A stretch of DNA of 64,000 nt from Candidatus Merdivicinus excrementipullorum (GCA_018716725.1 DVJP01000010.1:1-64000); one strand, 5' to 3'. Positions 1-9,514 are shown, counted from the first letter of the stretch. Notes: generated by a model not told the origin, from the letters alone. Numbers and translations are program-made.

Positions 1-394
1 AAAAAAGCGGGTCCGCAGACCCGCCGCGGATGACCCCGCGCCGTCATTTTGCTTGCAAAATGACGGGTTAGAATTTTCCAAGCTTTTATCCACAGCTCAT
101 TTGCGTCAGCAAACAACACCTCTTTGTGCAATTTGCTAGGCCATACTCTCTTTTTCGACAGGCTGAATACACTTGTTTTCCAGCAAGTGTGTTTTTTTGC
201 CCCTTCTCGAATAACTTTCTTTGTGCTCTGCTCCAACAATCTGGACTGGATAATTTTTAGTCGGAATGGCGCTGGAAGGAGGGCGGCTCGCCAGGCAAAA
301 CCTGCGCCTCTTTTGCAGGTATTCTTTCCTAAACGAATAGTTGTAATTTATGAGGGGATAAGGCAATAAGCAGCCGGCATAGCGGCGCCCTCCC
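1..394. other. Intergenic stretch with hairpins, no supported gene
   Basis: No reading frame here looks like a protein gene. A perfect 7-bp hairpin at 7-24 is preceded by six A residues at 1-6, so on the minus strand it reads as a rho-independent terminator (GC stem then T6). A second near-perfect palindrome lies at 41-66 (12-base arms around TT). Both lie downstream of the minus-strand operon that ends at 437 and may mark the end of another transcription unit or a mobile-element boundary. Nothing else could be assigned. Confidence 0.45.
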
Positions 395-449
395 AATAAA
401 AATGCAGAGCTGATAACCGCATTTTTATCTTGCGCGTTATCGGCTCTGC
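395..449 (-). terminator. Rho-independent terminator of the tetR-ABC-KTR operon
   Basis: Arms at 404-417 and 436-449 form a 14-bp stem with one wobble pair. On the minus strand it is followed by the T-rich run at 395-403. It overlaps the stop codon of the KTR gene and closes the minus-strand operon. Confidence 0.75.
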
Positions 450-625
450 GTCTGTGCGTCCGGCTCTTTGATAACGGATATATTCAGTTTGTTTACATTG
501 ATCAGCATTTCCCGCCTGCACTTGGGACAGTAGAGAGGGAAGTTTTCAAGCGCTGTATCTTCCCGCAGCTTGATCCGCGTCTTGCCTTTGCAAACCGGGC
601 ATAACAGCCAATGGGTATTCCTCAT
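437..625 (-). CDS. Small cysteine-rich KTR-type zinc-ribbon-like protein
   Basis: A 62-residue protein with two CxxC pairs (C9/C12 and C33/C36), the lysine-threonine-arginine motif (KTR at 15-17) right after the first pair, and a PDAQTQSR tail. These match the cysteine-rich KTR family, small proteins common in integrative and conjugative elements of Clostridia; their function is unknown. The cysteines suggest a zinc ribbon (inference). Its ATG overlaps the stop of the preceding ABC gene by four bases (ATGA), so translation is probably coupled. It is the last gene of the tetR-ABC-ABC operon. Its presence suggests this operon was, or is, cargo of a mobile element, but no recombinase or relaxase is in the window. 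Confidence 0.8.
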   Translation of the reverse strand: MRNTHWLLCPVCKGKTRIKLREDTALENFPLYCPKCRREMLINVNKLNISVIKEPDAQTQSR

Positions 626-2352
626 ATCTCCCAGCTCCCACTCATTAATTGCAGCTGCATCATGCGGGGGTAAATCTTTCCGGAACGCATCAGTTCCTCC
701 GGCGATCCCTGCTCGGCGACAGTTCCGTCCGAGAGTACAACTACTTTATCCGCGCCGCTTACGGTACGCATGCGATGGGCGATGACCAGCACGGTCTTGT
801 TTTTTATCAGCCGTGATAAAGCGGCCTGTATGAGGGTTTCATTTTCCACATCCAGGCTTGCCGTGGCTTCATCCAGCAAAATAATCGGGGCGTTTTTGAG
901 GAAAGCCCGGGCAATGGAAATGCGCTGCCTCTCGCCGCCGGAAAGCTCGCAGCCGTTTTCGCCGATCATACTGTTATAGCCGTCCGGGAGCTTTAAAGCG
1001 AATTCCTCGCAGTTTGCAAGCCTTGCCGCCTGGATTACTTCTTCATCGGCGGCGTCCTTTCTGCCGATCCGGATATTTTCCAAAATGGTATTGTTAAACA
1101 GCGTGACGTCTTGGAATACGATGGAGTACAGGGACAACAAGGTTTCCGGCTCTATTTGTGAAACATCCATTCCCCCAACGGTAATTTTTCCCTTGCCGAT
1201 GTCCCAAAAACGCGCGGCAAGGCGGGAAACGGTTGTTTTCCCTCCGCCGGACGGTCCCACCAAAGCAGTCACTTCCCCCTGCTTTGCTGTAAAAGACACG
1301 TCTTTCAATACGGTTTCCCCGGTATGATAGGCAAACCCCACATGGTCGAAAACAATATCGTACCCTTTGTTCGTCAGCTGCTGGCTTCCCGTTTGAATGG
1401 GATGGTCCAGGATTTCGTTCATGCGGTCGATATTGGTTTTGGTTGAAATAACCGCCGCCAGGTTTTGCAAAGCCCCTTCCAGCGGGGCGTATAGCCTGGA
1501 AGCCGCCAGCAGAAACAGGAAAAACAATGGGATTTCGATTTCCCCTCGCACCAGCAGCACAGAGCCTGCAAGCGCCACCGTAGCGATTCCGAATTTCAGG
1601 ATCAATGTGGAGGAAACAACGAAAAGGGCGGTGCCCAGCTCTGTAATGATATGCCGTTTCTCCGCATAATCGATTTTCTGATCCAGCCCCTTCAAATAGG
1701 CATCTTCCGCGTTATTGGCCTTTAAGTCCTGCAAGCATTCGATGCATTCCTGCACGCCGCTTTCCAGGGCGACATTGGCCGCTACGGATTTCCGGTTGAA
1801 ATATTCCTGGATGCGGGCCGAGAAAAACGTGATGACAAAGGCCACCGGCAAAACCCAGACCGCCGCCAGGGCCATACGCCAATCATAGGCAAAAAGGCAG
1901 ATTGAAATCAGGGTTGTGGAAATCAGGGAGCCTGCCAAAGCGGGCACATAATGGGAAAACGCCGTTTCCAGCGTGGCGCAGTCGCTCATGATGGAATTTG
2001 TCAAATCGGCAAGGTCCTTTTTGCCGAAAAAGGACAGCGGGATTTTGCGAAGCTGTTCCGCTAAGGAAATGCGCCTGACCCCGCTTTCTACATAAGTCGC
2101 CAGATAAGTGGCGTTGTACTGAAAATAGGCTGCAATGAAAATTAAGCATAAACAGGCCAGAACGCCCGCCCCATAAAAAACGATCCGGCTCCCGTTTACG
2201 CCCCCGTTCATCATATCCATGACGAAGGTATAAAGAAGCCCCACGGGAATCATAAAAGAAATATCCTGCGCAACGCAGGCGATGCAGCCTTTGATTAAAT
2301 CCACAGCCCCTTGCCGCGACAGGGCAAAGCGCCTTTGCAGTGTTTTTATCAT
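622..2352 (-). CDS. ABC transporter half-subunit (membrane plus ATPase), partner 2
   Basis: About 576 residues: an N-terminal six-helix ABC transmembrane domain (roughly 1-310) and a C-terminal nucleotide-binding domain with Walker A GPSGGGKTT, signature LSGGERQR, Walker B ILLLDEATASLD and a switch histidine in IAHRMRT. The start chosen is the ATG at 2352, which overlaps the stop of the upstream ABC gene as ATGA and has AGGAGG seven bases upstream; an ATG further upstream would overlap the neighbour by more and lacks a good site. It should form a heterodimer with the adjacent subunit. Sequence style resembles the YbtP/YbtQ-IrtAB group of exporter-fold transporters, some of which import siderophores; direction and substrate here are unknown. 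Confidence 0.9.
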   Translation of the reverse strand: MIKTLQRRFALSRQGAVDLIKGCIACVAQDISFMIPVGLLYTFVMDMMNGGVNGSRIVFYGAGVLACLCLIFIAAYFQYNATYLATYVESGVRRISLAEQLRKIPLSFFGKKDLADLTNSIMSDCATLETAFSHYVPALAGSLISTTLISICLFAYDWRMALAAVWVLPVAFVITFFSARIQEYFNRKSVAANVALESGVQECIECLQDLKANNAEDAYLKGLDQKIDYAEKRHIITELGTALFVVSSTLILKFGIATVALAGSVLLVRGEIEIPLFFLFLLAASRLYAPLEGALQNLAAVISTKTNIDRMNEILDHPIQTGSQQLTNKGYDIVFDHVGFAYHTGETVLKDVSFTAKQGEVTALVGPSGGGKTTVSRLAARFWDIGKGKITVGGMDVSQIEPETLLSLYSIVFQDVTLFNNTILENIRIGRKDAADEEVIQAARLANCEEFALKLPDGYNSMIGENGCELSGGERQRISIARAFLKNAPIILLDEATASLDVENETLIQAALSRLIKNKTVLVIAHRMRTVSGADKVVVLSDGTVAEQGSPEELMRSGKIYPRMMQLQLMSGSWEI

Positions 2353-4124
2353 GCTTTTGCCTCCTTTGCAATTTTCCATTCCGCCGCTTCGGAATAATTT
2401 TTCCACATCCGGGCAAATACGCCGTTTTGCGCTATCAGCCCGCTGTGAGCGCCCCTTTCGATGATCTCGCCGTCCTGCAACACGTAAATGCAGTCCGCAC
2501 CCGTAATAGAAGACAGCCTGTGGGCGATCATAATTACGGTTTTCCCCTTTGACAGCGCGGATAGGGCCTGCTGCACCCGCACTTCATTGTCCGGGTCGGC
2601 GAAGGCTGTGGCCTCATCCAGGATTAGGATCGGCGCATTTTTCAAAATTGCCCGGGCAATGGCGATTCTCTGCTGTTCGCCGCCGGACAGGTACACGCCG
2701 TCCCCGCCGACTACTGTATCGACGCCGTTCGGCAGCTTTTCAATAATATCCATGCACTGCGCGGCTTCCAGCGCGTCCATGATTTGGCTGCGCGCTGCGG
2801 CGGGGTTGCCCATACGCACATTTTCCAGGATGGATGTTTTAAGCAGGCGGCTGTTTTGAAAAACAAAGGACACCTTGTTCATCAGCGTTTCTTTGGGGAT
2901 GTGGCGGATGTCGGTATTTCCAATCAAAACGCGCCCTTTTTGCGGGTCAAAAAACCTTGTGATAAGGTTGGCAAGGGTGGTCTTGCCGCCGCCGGATGGG
3001 CCTACAAGGGCGACGGTCTGCCCCGGCTGAATCGTCAGCGACACATCGTTTAGCGCATTTTTCTTCCCATCGTAGCTGTAGCTTACATGTTCCAATTGGA
3101 CCCCGTTGTCCTTAGGTTCCTGGTTCACCGGGCTTTCGGGCAGCGGCTTTTCCGCCAGCACCTGGTCAATCCTGCTGATGGCGTCGCTTACGATCATGGC
3201 GTCCTCGCTCATAAACATGATTTTTGTAAGGGTCGTACCGATAACAGGCGTAATGACAATGTAAAAAATCAGGTTCAGCAGCAGCTCGCCGGTCGCGCCG
3301 CCCCTTGACAACAGGATCCCCCCGGCAATCAGAAAAGCGAACACCCCGTTGATTGCCGTCGTATAAAACATCATCGGCAGGCGCAGCGCTTTTGTATAGG
3401 CGATGACCCATTTCTCATAATTATCAATGGCAGCTTTGAAGCGTTTGAAAGAGAATATGGTTTGCCCGAACGTTTTCACTACAGGGATCCCTCTCACATA
3501 TTCGACAGCCTCATTGGACATATCGGAAAGGGAGTTTTGATATTCCCGCATTTTCTGCTCCATTCCCGCGCCTGTCATTTTCATCATAATGAGAAATCCA
3601 AGGGCAACGGGAACCAGGCTCAGCAGCCCCAGCCGCCAATCAAAGGCAAGGAGCAAAACCAGCAGGCCTGTGGGCGTTGCAATCGCCCCCGCTTTGTCCG
3701 GCAGCCTGTGGGCCAGATAGTTTTCCGTCGCTGTGCTGGACGTATTGACAATTCTCCGAAGGCTCCCGCTTCCATACTTTTCTGTTACTCCAAGGGGCAG
3801 GGATGCAATATGCCGCATAAGCTCTTTGCGGATATTGGAAGCAACCCGGAAAGCGCTCAGGTGGGAGCACATCAGGGCGGCTATGTATAGAACAATGGAA
3901 ATCACTGCAAACAATACGGCAAACCAGCCGTAACCCGCAATATTACCCGCCTGTGCAAAATCCGGGGCGGCGGCCAGAACATCCCGGACGATCCGCCATA
4001 TGTACCAAAACGGCACAAGAGCGACCAGGGCGCTTATGACCGACAATCCCCATGACAGATAGGTTAATATCCTGTGTTTGCCGGCATAGCCCATCAGCTT
4101 TGATAAATTTGACTGCTTTTTCAC
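2349..4124 (-). CDS. ABC transporter half-subunit (membrane plus ATPase), partner 1
   Basis: About 591 residues, transmembrane domain then ATPase domain: Walker A GPSGGGKTT, signature LSGGEQQR, Walker B ILILDEATAFADPDNE, switch motif IAHRLSS. The DEATAFADPDNE form of Walker B and D-loop is typical of the YbtP/YbtQ-like group. The GTG at 4124 is preferred because AGGAGG sits seven bases upstream; the ATG at 4157 has no such site. With the next gene it makes a heterodimeric transporter, under the TetR gene just upstream. A drug exporter or metal-chelate transporter are both possible; the sequence does not decide. Confidence 0.9.
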   Translation of the reverse strand: MKKQSNLSKLMGYAGKHRILTYLSWGLSVISALVALVPFWYIWRIVRDVLAAAPDFAQAGNIAGYGWFAVLFAVISIVLYIAALMCSHLSAFRVASNIRKELMRHIASLPLGVTEKYGSGSLRRIVNTSSTATENYLAHRLPDKAGAIATPTGLLVLLLAFDWRLGLLSLVPVALGFLIMMKMTGAGMEQKMREYQNSLSDMSNEAVEYVRGIPVVKTFGQTIFSFKRFKAAIDNYEKWVIAYTKALRLPMMFYTTAINGVFAFLIAGGILLSRGGATGELLLNLIFYIVITPVIGTTLTKIMFMSEDAMIVSDAISRIDQVLAEKPLPESPVNQEPKDNGVQLEHVSYSYDGKKNALNDVSLTIQPGQTVALVGPSGGGKTTLANLITRFFDPQKGRVLIGNTDIRHIPKETLMNKVSFVFQNSRLLKTSILENVRMGNPAAARSQIMDALEAAQCMDIIEKLPNGVDTVVGGDGVYLSGGEQQRIAIARAILKNAPILILDEATAFADPDNEVRVQQALSALSKGKTVIMIAHRLSSITGADCIYVLQDGEIIERGAHSGLIAQNGVFARMWKNYSEAAEWKIAKEAKA

Positions 4125-4225
4125 ACAAAAACCTCCTTGAAAAATGGATTCTATCATAAGGAAACACAGCGTTTCCGAATATTAAAAATTAGCTCATGCT
4201 AACTACAGGGCAAAAATTACAGGGC

Positions 4226-4843
4226 TTATTGCCCCATAATTTTCATCCATCCGGCGGTATAAAATACCCGCATTTCTTTTAAGTAATGCTGGGCTTTTTC
4301 AAGCGGCATTTCATGGATAATCAATTCAAAAAATGTGTTAAACATGCCGGTAATCAATACGTGCTCCAAATGCTGGTCAATGGGCGGCGACGGCCTGCCT
4401 ATTTTTTCCAGAACCGCTAAATAATCGTGGGTCCCTTTGATTTCTATTTCCACCATTTCGTCAATCAGTTTGGAAAAGCGCGTCCCTTCAGAATGGCAAA
4501 GGATGAGCTTAAACACATTTAAATGCTGATAGGCATACAAGAGCATTTCCTCCATACATGCTCCGGATATATCGCCCAATTGCTTGGGCTGCTCCTCTTC
4601 CGGAATATTGGCAAAATCCTGCTGCGCTTTCTGAAAAAGCTCCATAAAATGATTGTATTGCTTGCAAACCAGCGCCTCAAACAGGCTTTCTTTGCTGCTG
4701 TAATAGCCGTAGAACGCGCCTGTCGTAACGCCCGCCTTTTTTACAATATTCCGTAAGGAAGCAGATTGAAAATCCTTTTCCAGAAATTCCTGCATAGCCG
4801 CCCAATGGATTAAGCGCAAAGTGGTTGTCTCTGCTTCGCCCAT
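4226..4843 (-). CDS. TetR/AcrR family transcriptional regulator
   Basis: About 205 residues with an N-terminal TetR helix-turn-helix (roughly residues 10-55; ITGAFYGYY-like recognition helix seen as TTGAFYGYYSSKESLF) and a helical C-terminal ligand-binding domain of no recognisable subfamily. The ATG at 4843 has AAAGGA nine bases upstream; the ATG at 4861 has no ribosome-binding site and lies inside a palindrome, so the shorter start is used. First gene of the operon with the two ABC half-transporters. Palindromes overlapping its own promoter suggest it represses itself and the transporter until a ligand, perhaps the transported compound, binds (inference). Confidence 0.88.
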   Translation of the reverse strand: MGEAETTTLRLIHWAAMQEFLEKDFQSASLRNIVKKAGVTTGAFYGYYSSKESLFEALVCKQYNHFMELFQKAQQDFANIPEEEQPKQLGDISGACMEEMLLYAYQHLNVFKLILCHSEGTRFSKLIDEMVEIEIKGTHDYLAVLEKIGRPSPPIDQHLEHVLITGMFNTFFELIIHEMPLEKAQHYLKEMRVFYTAGWMKIMGQ

Positions 4844-4859
4844 GCACAACCGTCCTTTC

Positions 4860-4887
4860 ATATAACGCCGTTATATAACACTGTTAT
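4860..4887. promoter_or_regulatory. Two adjacent palindromes, candidate TetR operators
   Basis: A perfect palindrome with 8-base arms around a single C at 4860-4876 (ATATAACG-C-CGTTATAT), and a second at 4875-4887 (ATAACA-C-TGTTAT). Both lie over the start point and -10 region of the promoter of the adjacent tetR gene. Size and symmetry fit TetR-family operators. Binding is inferred. Confidence 0.7.
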
Positions 4888-4914
4888 TATAATGCGTAAA
4901 GAGGGATTTGTCAA
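4886..4914 (-). promoter_or_regulatory. Consensus sigma-A promoter of the tetR-ABC operon
   Basis: On the minus strand TTGACA (4909-4914) and TATAAT (4886-4891) are separated by exactly 17 bases, a full consensus match. The candidate TetR operators overlap the -10 element and start point. Confidence 0.85.
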
Positions 4915-5262
4915 GGGACGCCGGGACAAAATTTTGTTCAAAAGGAGGCTGTCCGTCCGGGAAAATTTCCCTTTAACCGGATGGGGATGCGAAGGAATAC
5001 GTAAATAAGCCGCCTGGCGCGCCTGCAAAAGACGGCGCAGGGAGTAAGGAAGGTTGAAAATGGCCGATGAAATAGACGGGACCTGCCAAAATAACAAAAG
5101 CTTCCGACGCCATAAAAGGGCGAGGGCTGCTGAGAGCAATCAAAATCGGGGCTGAATTCCCGCCAAAAATAAAAAATGACAACAATCTAAATTATCGCAC
5201 ATTGAAAAAAGAAAGGAAGGGTGGTAGGATAAGGATAAATTTTGGAATTAGGAGAAATTTTT
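4915..5262. other. Intergenic region between divergent units
   Basis: No convincing gene on either strand. The right end is A-rich and carries AGGAG just upstream of the ATG at 5263. I see no strong promoter for locus A here and no structured RNA. Confidence 0.4.
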
Positions 5263-7482
5263 ATGAATCACACAGGCTATCTTGAATATTTGCAAAATTT
5301 ATCTGGAATTTATCAGGCGCCTCCCAGCAATTTTGAATCCGAGTGGCACGACCGAAGCTGTACGCCCAATGGGCCGTTTATGGGAAATGGCGATATGCAC
5401 GTTGTTTTGCTGGGAGATCTGAAGAATCAGGAATTCCACATCAGCAAAAGCGATATGTGGACGGATGAGGACAGCGGAAGAAATGTACGGGCGGTGACAA
5501 CGGGCGGCGTCACTATACGGCCCCAGGAGGAACCGCCCTGTACGGAAAAGCTTTGGAAACAGGAGCAGAGGTTTTGGGACGCTAAGGTATCCGCGTCCTC
5601 CGCCGCAGGTTTTGTTACAGAGGCTTTTGTAGCGGCAGACGAAAATATCCTCTTTTTGGAAATTCAAAATTCTCTGGAAAATCCCCTGCATCTGAACGTT
5701 GACCTTTGGGCCAAGGAAGATGATCCCACCATGCCCGCGCAGTCTGGATGGGACGGCAGTATCCTATGGGCGTCTCGGGAAACCAGCAGCGGTCCCCGGG
5801 GAAATGGCGCGCCGGCCCGCTGGGTGTCCCGGAATTGCCTGGCGGCAGCGCCTTTGGTTGGGAAATGGGAAGTTTCTCGTATTTCCGATGGTAGGGTTTC
5901 GGCGGGGATCACATTGGAGCCTGGACGGAAATGCTGCTTAGGAATTATTCTTTGCGGAGGGAAAGATGCCTGGGATGCGCCGGAACGTGCGGTAAAACGT
6001 GCCGCCTTGCTGGATATTCCGCAAATTGAGCGGCTGGAAAAGGCGCATAAGCAGTGGTGGCACGATTTTTGGGAAAAATCTTACATTTGGGTTCCGGATC
6101 AGGAACTGGAGAATTTCTATATTGGCGCTTTGTATCTTTTCGCTTGCGTCAACCGGGCAGAGTTTGTACCGGCCGGGCAGTACCCTTTCTGCCGTTCAGA
6201 TGATCCGGCCTGGGCAGGGGATTACCATATGGATCAGGAATATCTGGGCCAGAACGAAGGCTTTTTTTCCGCAAACCGTCCGGAACTGTCTGACGGAGTT
6301 TTTAGGCCCCTGCAGGATTTTATGGAAACCGGGCGGCAGTACGCCCAAACCAAGATGACGGTGGTGCATCCTTCTTTCCAGGAGCCGCGGGAAGGGGTCC
6401 TCTATCCGGTCGGACTTGGCCCATGGGGAGTGGACTCCACCGTTCATGACAACGATGGGGAACCCTGGCTTGGGAATATGGTTTCCGATGCCTCATACAC
6501 AGGAATGCTGTTTATCTGGCAGTATGAGTATTACCAGGATAAAGAGTGGCTGCGGGAGGTTGGATACCCCTTTATCCGGGAACTGGCCATGTTCTGGAAC
6601 AGCCATATCCGCTTGATTGGGGAAAAGGATTCTCATGGGAACTTCTGCACCTATGGCGCTACCTATGAGGAAGCCTTTGGGCGAAACCCTGTTTCGGATT
6701 TGGGACTTATCCGGAAAATTCTGGAATCCGCCGTCCAATACAGCCGGATATTGTCCGTCGATTCCGATCAGCGCAGAGATTGGCAGGAGATTTTGGAACA
6801 TCTTCCTCCTTTCCCAACGATTTTCCACCATGGGAAAGAAGTCTTTGCTGAATATGAAAACGCCCCGGCTTTCCGCGGCGGCTGCGAACTCACCGCTATT
6901 TTCCCGGCGGAAACGGTTTCACCCCTCCGGACGCCGGAATGGATCCCCATTGCGCACCATTCTCTGGATATTGAAATGGAAATGCTGACAAAGCCCTTCC
7001 ATTCGGCTGTTTCCGCAGCCCGGGTCGGATACCCGATAGAAAAAATCGTCAAAGCGCTGAAAGAGAAAATGCTCAATGTCCCCATAACGGCCTGGATGGG
7101 GCTGCGGGAAAACTTTACCATTGGCGGCCTGCATTACAACGGGGAATTTATCGAATGGATGAATTCCTCCCTCCTGCAAAGCCAGGATGGCGTCATTCAG
7201 CTTTTCCCCAACTGGTACCGGGACAGGCCGGCGGAATTTCACCGGCTGCGCGCCAAGGGGGCCTTTCTGGTTTCAGCCAAACAGGATTCCAGCGGGAAGG
7301 TGACCGAAGCGTCTATTTTCAGTGAAAAGGGGCTGGTTTGCACTGTAAAAGCGCCTGCATCGGCTGCGGTTTTGGAAAACGGGACTCCGGTCCCGGCGGA
7401 GCACAGTGTTCTTCCCAACGGTTGGAGCGTTTGCAGATTCAAAACGGAAGTTGGAGGAACTTATCAAATTCGATGGAATTGA
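5263..7482 (+). CDS. Large (alpha/alpha)6-barrel glycoside hydrolase-like protein (GH95/DUF5703-like)
   Basis: About 739 residues without a signal peptide, so probably cytoplasmic. The N-terminal beta-sandwich contains a GNGDMHVVLLGD stretch like the GNG loop of GH95/GH65-type enzymes, followed by an (alpha/alpha)6 barrel with WAGDYHMDQEYLGQN and N-R-P-E-L segments typical of the GH95-like clan, and a short beta C-terminal domain. Acidic candidates are in the GDYHMD and NDGEPW regions, but I cannot name the catalytic pair. Start at 5263 is set by AGGAG seven bases upstream; an upstream in-frame start lacks this. It precedes an importer and probably trims the imported oligosaccharide. Specific CAZy family and substrate are not determinable by eye. 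Confidence 0.75.
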   Translation: MNHTGYLEYLQNLSGIYQAPPSNFESEWHDRSCTPNGPFMGNGDMHVVLLGDLKNQEFHISKSDMWTDEDSGRNVRAVTTGGVTIRPQEEPPCTEKLWKQEQRFWDAKVSASSAAGFVTEAFVAADENILFLEIQNSLENPLHLNVDLWAKEDDPTMPAQSGWDGSILWASRETSSGPRGNGAPARWVSRNCLAAAPLVGKWEVSRISDGRVSAGITLEPGRKCCLGIILCGGKDAWDAPERAVKRAALLDIPQIERLEKAHKQWWHDFWEKSYIWVPDQELENFYIGALYLFACVNRAEFVPAGQYPFCRSDDPAWAGDYHMDQEYLGQNEGFFSANRPELSDGVFRPLQDFMETGRQYAQTKMTVVHPSFQEPREGVLYPVGLGPWGVDSTVHDNDGEPWLGNMVSDASYTGMLFIWQYEYYQDKEWLREVGYPFIRELAMFWNSHIRLIGEKDSHGNFCTYGATYEEAFGRNPVSDLGLIRKILESAVQYSRILSVDSDQRRDWQEILEHLPPFPTIFHHGKEVFAEYENAPAFRGGCELTAIFPAETVSPLRTPEWIPIAHHSLDIEMEMLTKPFHSAVSAARVGYPIEKIVKALKEKMLNVPITAWMGLRENFTIGGLHYNGEFIEWMNSSLLQSQDGVIQLFPNWYRDRPAEFHRLRAKGAFLVSAKQDSSGKVTEASIFSEKGLVCTVKAPASAAVLENGTPVPAEHSVLPNGWSVCRFKTEVGGTYQIRWN

Positions 7483-7594
7483 TTTCGTGAAATTAGCATG
7501 ATTTTTTGACGTTTTTCAGATTTCATCCTTTTTCCATTTTTTATTCATATCCAAAATGAGAATAAAAAATGAAAAAATTGCAAAGAAATGCCGC

Positions 7595-7623
7595 TTGCGG
7601 ATGTGCTCCGGCTTGTGTAATAT
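7595..7623 (+). promoter_or_regulatory. Possible promoter of importer A
   Basis: TTGCGG (7595-7600) and TAATAT (7618-7623) with a 17-base spacer, about 40 bases before the GTG of the first permease. Moderate match only. Confidence 0.45.
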
Positions 7624-7665
7624 AAAACTATCAAAAATCCAAGTTGCAAGAGATGGGGGATTGTA

Positions 7666-8604
7666 GTGAAAACAAAAGCGCCAAATGCTTATGGCAAAAG
7701 CGGGACCAGTTTCTGGAAAAGATGCCTGTCCCAAAAGGCCCTGATTTCCATGATTATACCGGGTGTGTTGATTGTATTTATTTTCAATTACATACCAATG
7801 TACGGAATCTTGATGGCCTTCCAGAAATACAACGTTGCAGAAGGCATTATGGGCAGCGAATGGGTTGGGCTTAAATACTTCCAAATGTTTTTTGAAAACC
7901 CGTTTGCCTGGCGGTTAATCAAGAATACGCTGCTGCTGGGTATTTACTCCCTGCTTTGGAATTTCCCTTTTCCAATTATTCTGGCTCTGCTGCTGGACCA
8001 GCTGCCCAGCCAGAAGTTTAAAAGAGTAGTGCAGACCGTTTCCTATTTTCCCTACTTTATTTCCATGGTAGTGGTTGTGGGTATTTTGCAGGAGTTCTTT
8101 GCTTCAGATGGCGTTATCAACGAAATCCGGGCCATGCTGGGCGCGTCGGAAATTCCCTTCCTTGTAGACCCCCGGTATTTCCGCAGCCTTTATATCGGAA
8201 GCGGGCTTTGGCAGGGCGTCGGCTGGGGCAGCATCATTTATCTGGCCGCCCTTTCCAACGTGGACCCGCAGCTTCATGAAGCTGCTATTATTGACGGGGC
8301 CAACCGCTGGCAGCGGGTGCGGTACATTTCCTGGCCCACTATCGTCCCCACTACGACTGTTATGCTGATTTTTGCGGTCAGCGGCATCCTGGGCAACGAT
8401 TACCAGAAGATCCTGCTTCTGTACAATGAGTCCACTTACGAGGTGGCGGACGTTATCAACACCTATGTGTACCGGGAAGGTATCGCGGGAGGAAGAATTG
8501 AATACACCACGGCAATCGGTCTTATGATGAATATTGTTTCTTTCGTTCTTTTGGTCCTCACCAACCAAATCAGCAAGACCGTAAGCGAAAACAGTCTGTG
8601 GTAA
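7666..8604 (+). CDS. Sugar ABC transporter permease 1 (LplB type), importer A
   Basis: 312 residues with six predicted membrane helices and the permease EAA-type loop (HEAAIIDGANRWQRVRYI). The opening MYGILMAFQKYN and the ending TNQISKTVSENSLW are typical of LplB/YtcP-class permeases of CUT1-like oligosaccharide importers. GTG start at 7666 with a GGGGGA site. Forms the inner-membrane channel with the next gene. No ATPase gene is linked; members of this class usually share an MsmK/MsmX-type ATPase encoded elsewhere (family knowledge). Confidence 0.93.
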   Translation: MKTKAPNAYGKSGTSFWKRCLSQKALISMIIPGVLIVFIFNYIPMYGILMAFQKYNVAEGIMGSEWVGLKYFQMFFENPFAWRLIKNTLLLGIYSLLWNFPFPIILALLLDQLPSQKFKRVVQTVSYFPYFISMVVVVGILQEFFASDGVINEIRAMLGASEIPFLVDPRYFRSLYIGSGLWQGVGWGSIIYLAALSNVDPQLHEAAIIDGANRWQRVRYISWPTIVPTTTVMLIFAVSGILGNDYQKILLLYNESTYEVADVINTYVYREGIAGGRIEYTTAIGLMMNIVSFVLLVLTNQISKTVSENSLW

Positions 8605-8620
8605 AGGGGGAAGGAATACT

Positions 8621-9514
8621 ATGCGGAAGAATAAGATTCACACCGGCAGCGCAGTTTTTGACACATGTAACGTCGTCCTTATGTGCGTGTTTATGCTGAT
8701 TATGCTGGTACCGGTCCTTCATGTATTGTTCGTTTCAGTCAGCGACCCGCAGGAGGTCATTAAAGGCGGTCTGTTCCTGTATCCAAAAGGGTTCAACGTC
8801 AAAGGGTATGAGGCGGTTTTCCAAAACCCGCGGATTATCACATCCTACGGCAACACCATCCTGTACGCCGTCTGCGGCACCTTGGCCACCCTGTTTTTCA
8901 CAGCATTGACCGCGTACCCGCTTTCTATTTCCAATTTCGCCTTGAAAAAGCCGGTTACGGTCTACCTGACGATCACCATGTTCTTTGGCGGCGGTATGAT
9001 CCCCACCTATATGCTGATGCGGAACCTGCACCTGATTGACAGCCGGCTGGTTATGATCATTCCCTTCTGCGTCGGCGCTTATAACGTTATCCTGTTCCGC
9101 ACCTTTTTCCAGGGGATTCCGGCATCCCTGCGGGAAGCGGCTCTGATCGACGGGGCCGGGGAATACCGGATCCTGTTCCAGATCATCCTGCCCCTTTCCA
9201 AAGCGATCCTGGCAACCATCGGCCTTTTCACCATCGTTGGAAAATGGAACGAATGGTTCAGCGCCCTGATCTACCTGACTGACGACAACAAGATGCCTGT
9301 CCAGATGATCCTGCGGCAGATGCTCTTTAACAGCCAGGCCCTGGGCACCAACGCGGATCCCGTTACCAAAGCCCTGATGCGGGAGCAGGCGGTTGTGCCG
9401 GAGAACATCAAGTATGCGGCCATCATCATTACCATGCTTCCCATTATGTGCATCTACCCTTTCCTGCAAAAATATTTTGCCAAAGGCGTTTTTGTAGGAA
9501 CCATTAAAGGTTAA
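8621..9514 (+). CDS. Sugar ABC transporter permease 2 (LplC/YtcP type), importer A
   Basis: 297 residues, six membrane helices, EAA loop REAALIDGAGEYRILFQI, and the GGGMIPTYMLMRNLHLIDS and C-terminal PFLQKYFAKGVFVGTIKG segments characteristic of the second permease of this importer class. Starts 16 bases after the first permease with GGGGGAAGG upstream. Partner of the 7666-8604 permease and the lipoprotein that follows. Confidence 0.93.
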   Translation: MRKNKIHTGSAVFDTCNVVLMCVFMLIMLVPVLHVLFVSVSDPQEVIKGGLFLYPKGFNVKGYEAVFQNPRIITSYGNTILYAVCGTLATLFFTALTAYPLSISNFALKKPVTVYLTITMFFGGGMIPTYMLMRNLHLIDSRLVMIIPFCVGAYNVILFRTFFQGIPASLREAALIDGAGEYRILFQIILPLSKAILATIGLFTIVGKWNEWFSALIYLTDDNKMPVQMILRQMLFNSQALGTNADPVTKALMREQAVVPENIKYAAIIITMLPIMCIYPFLQKYFAKGVFVGTIKG

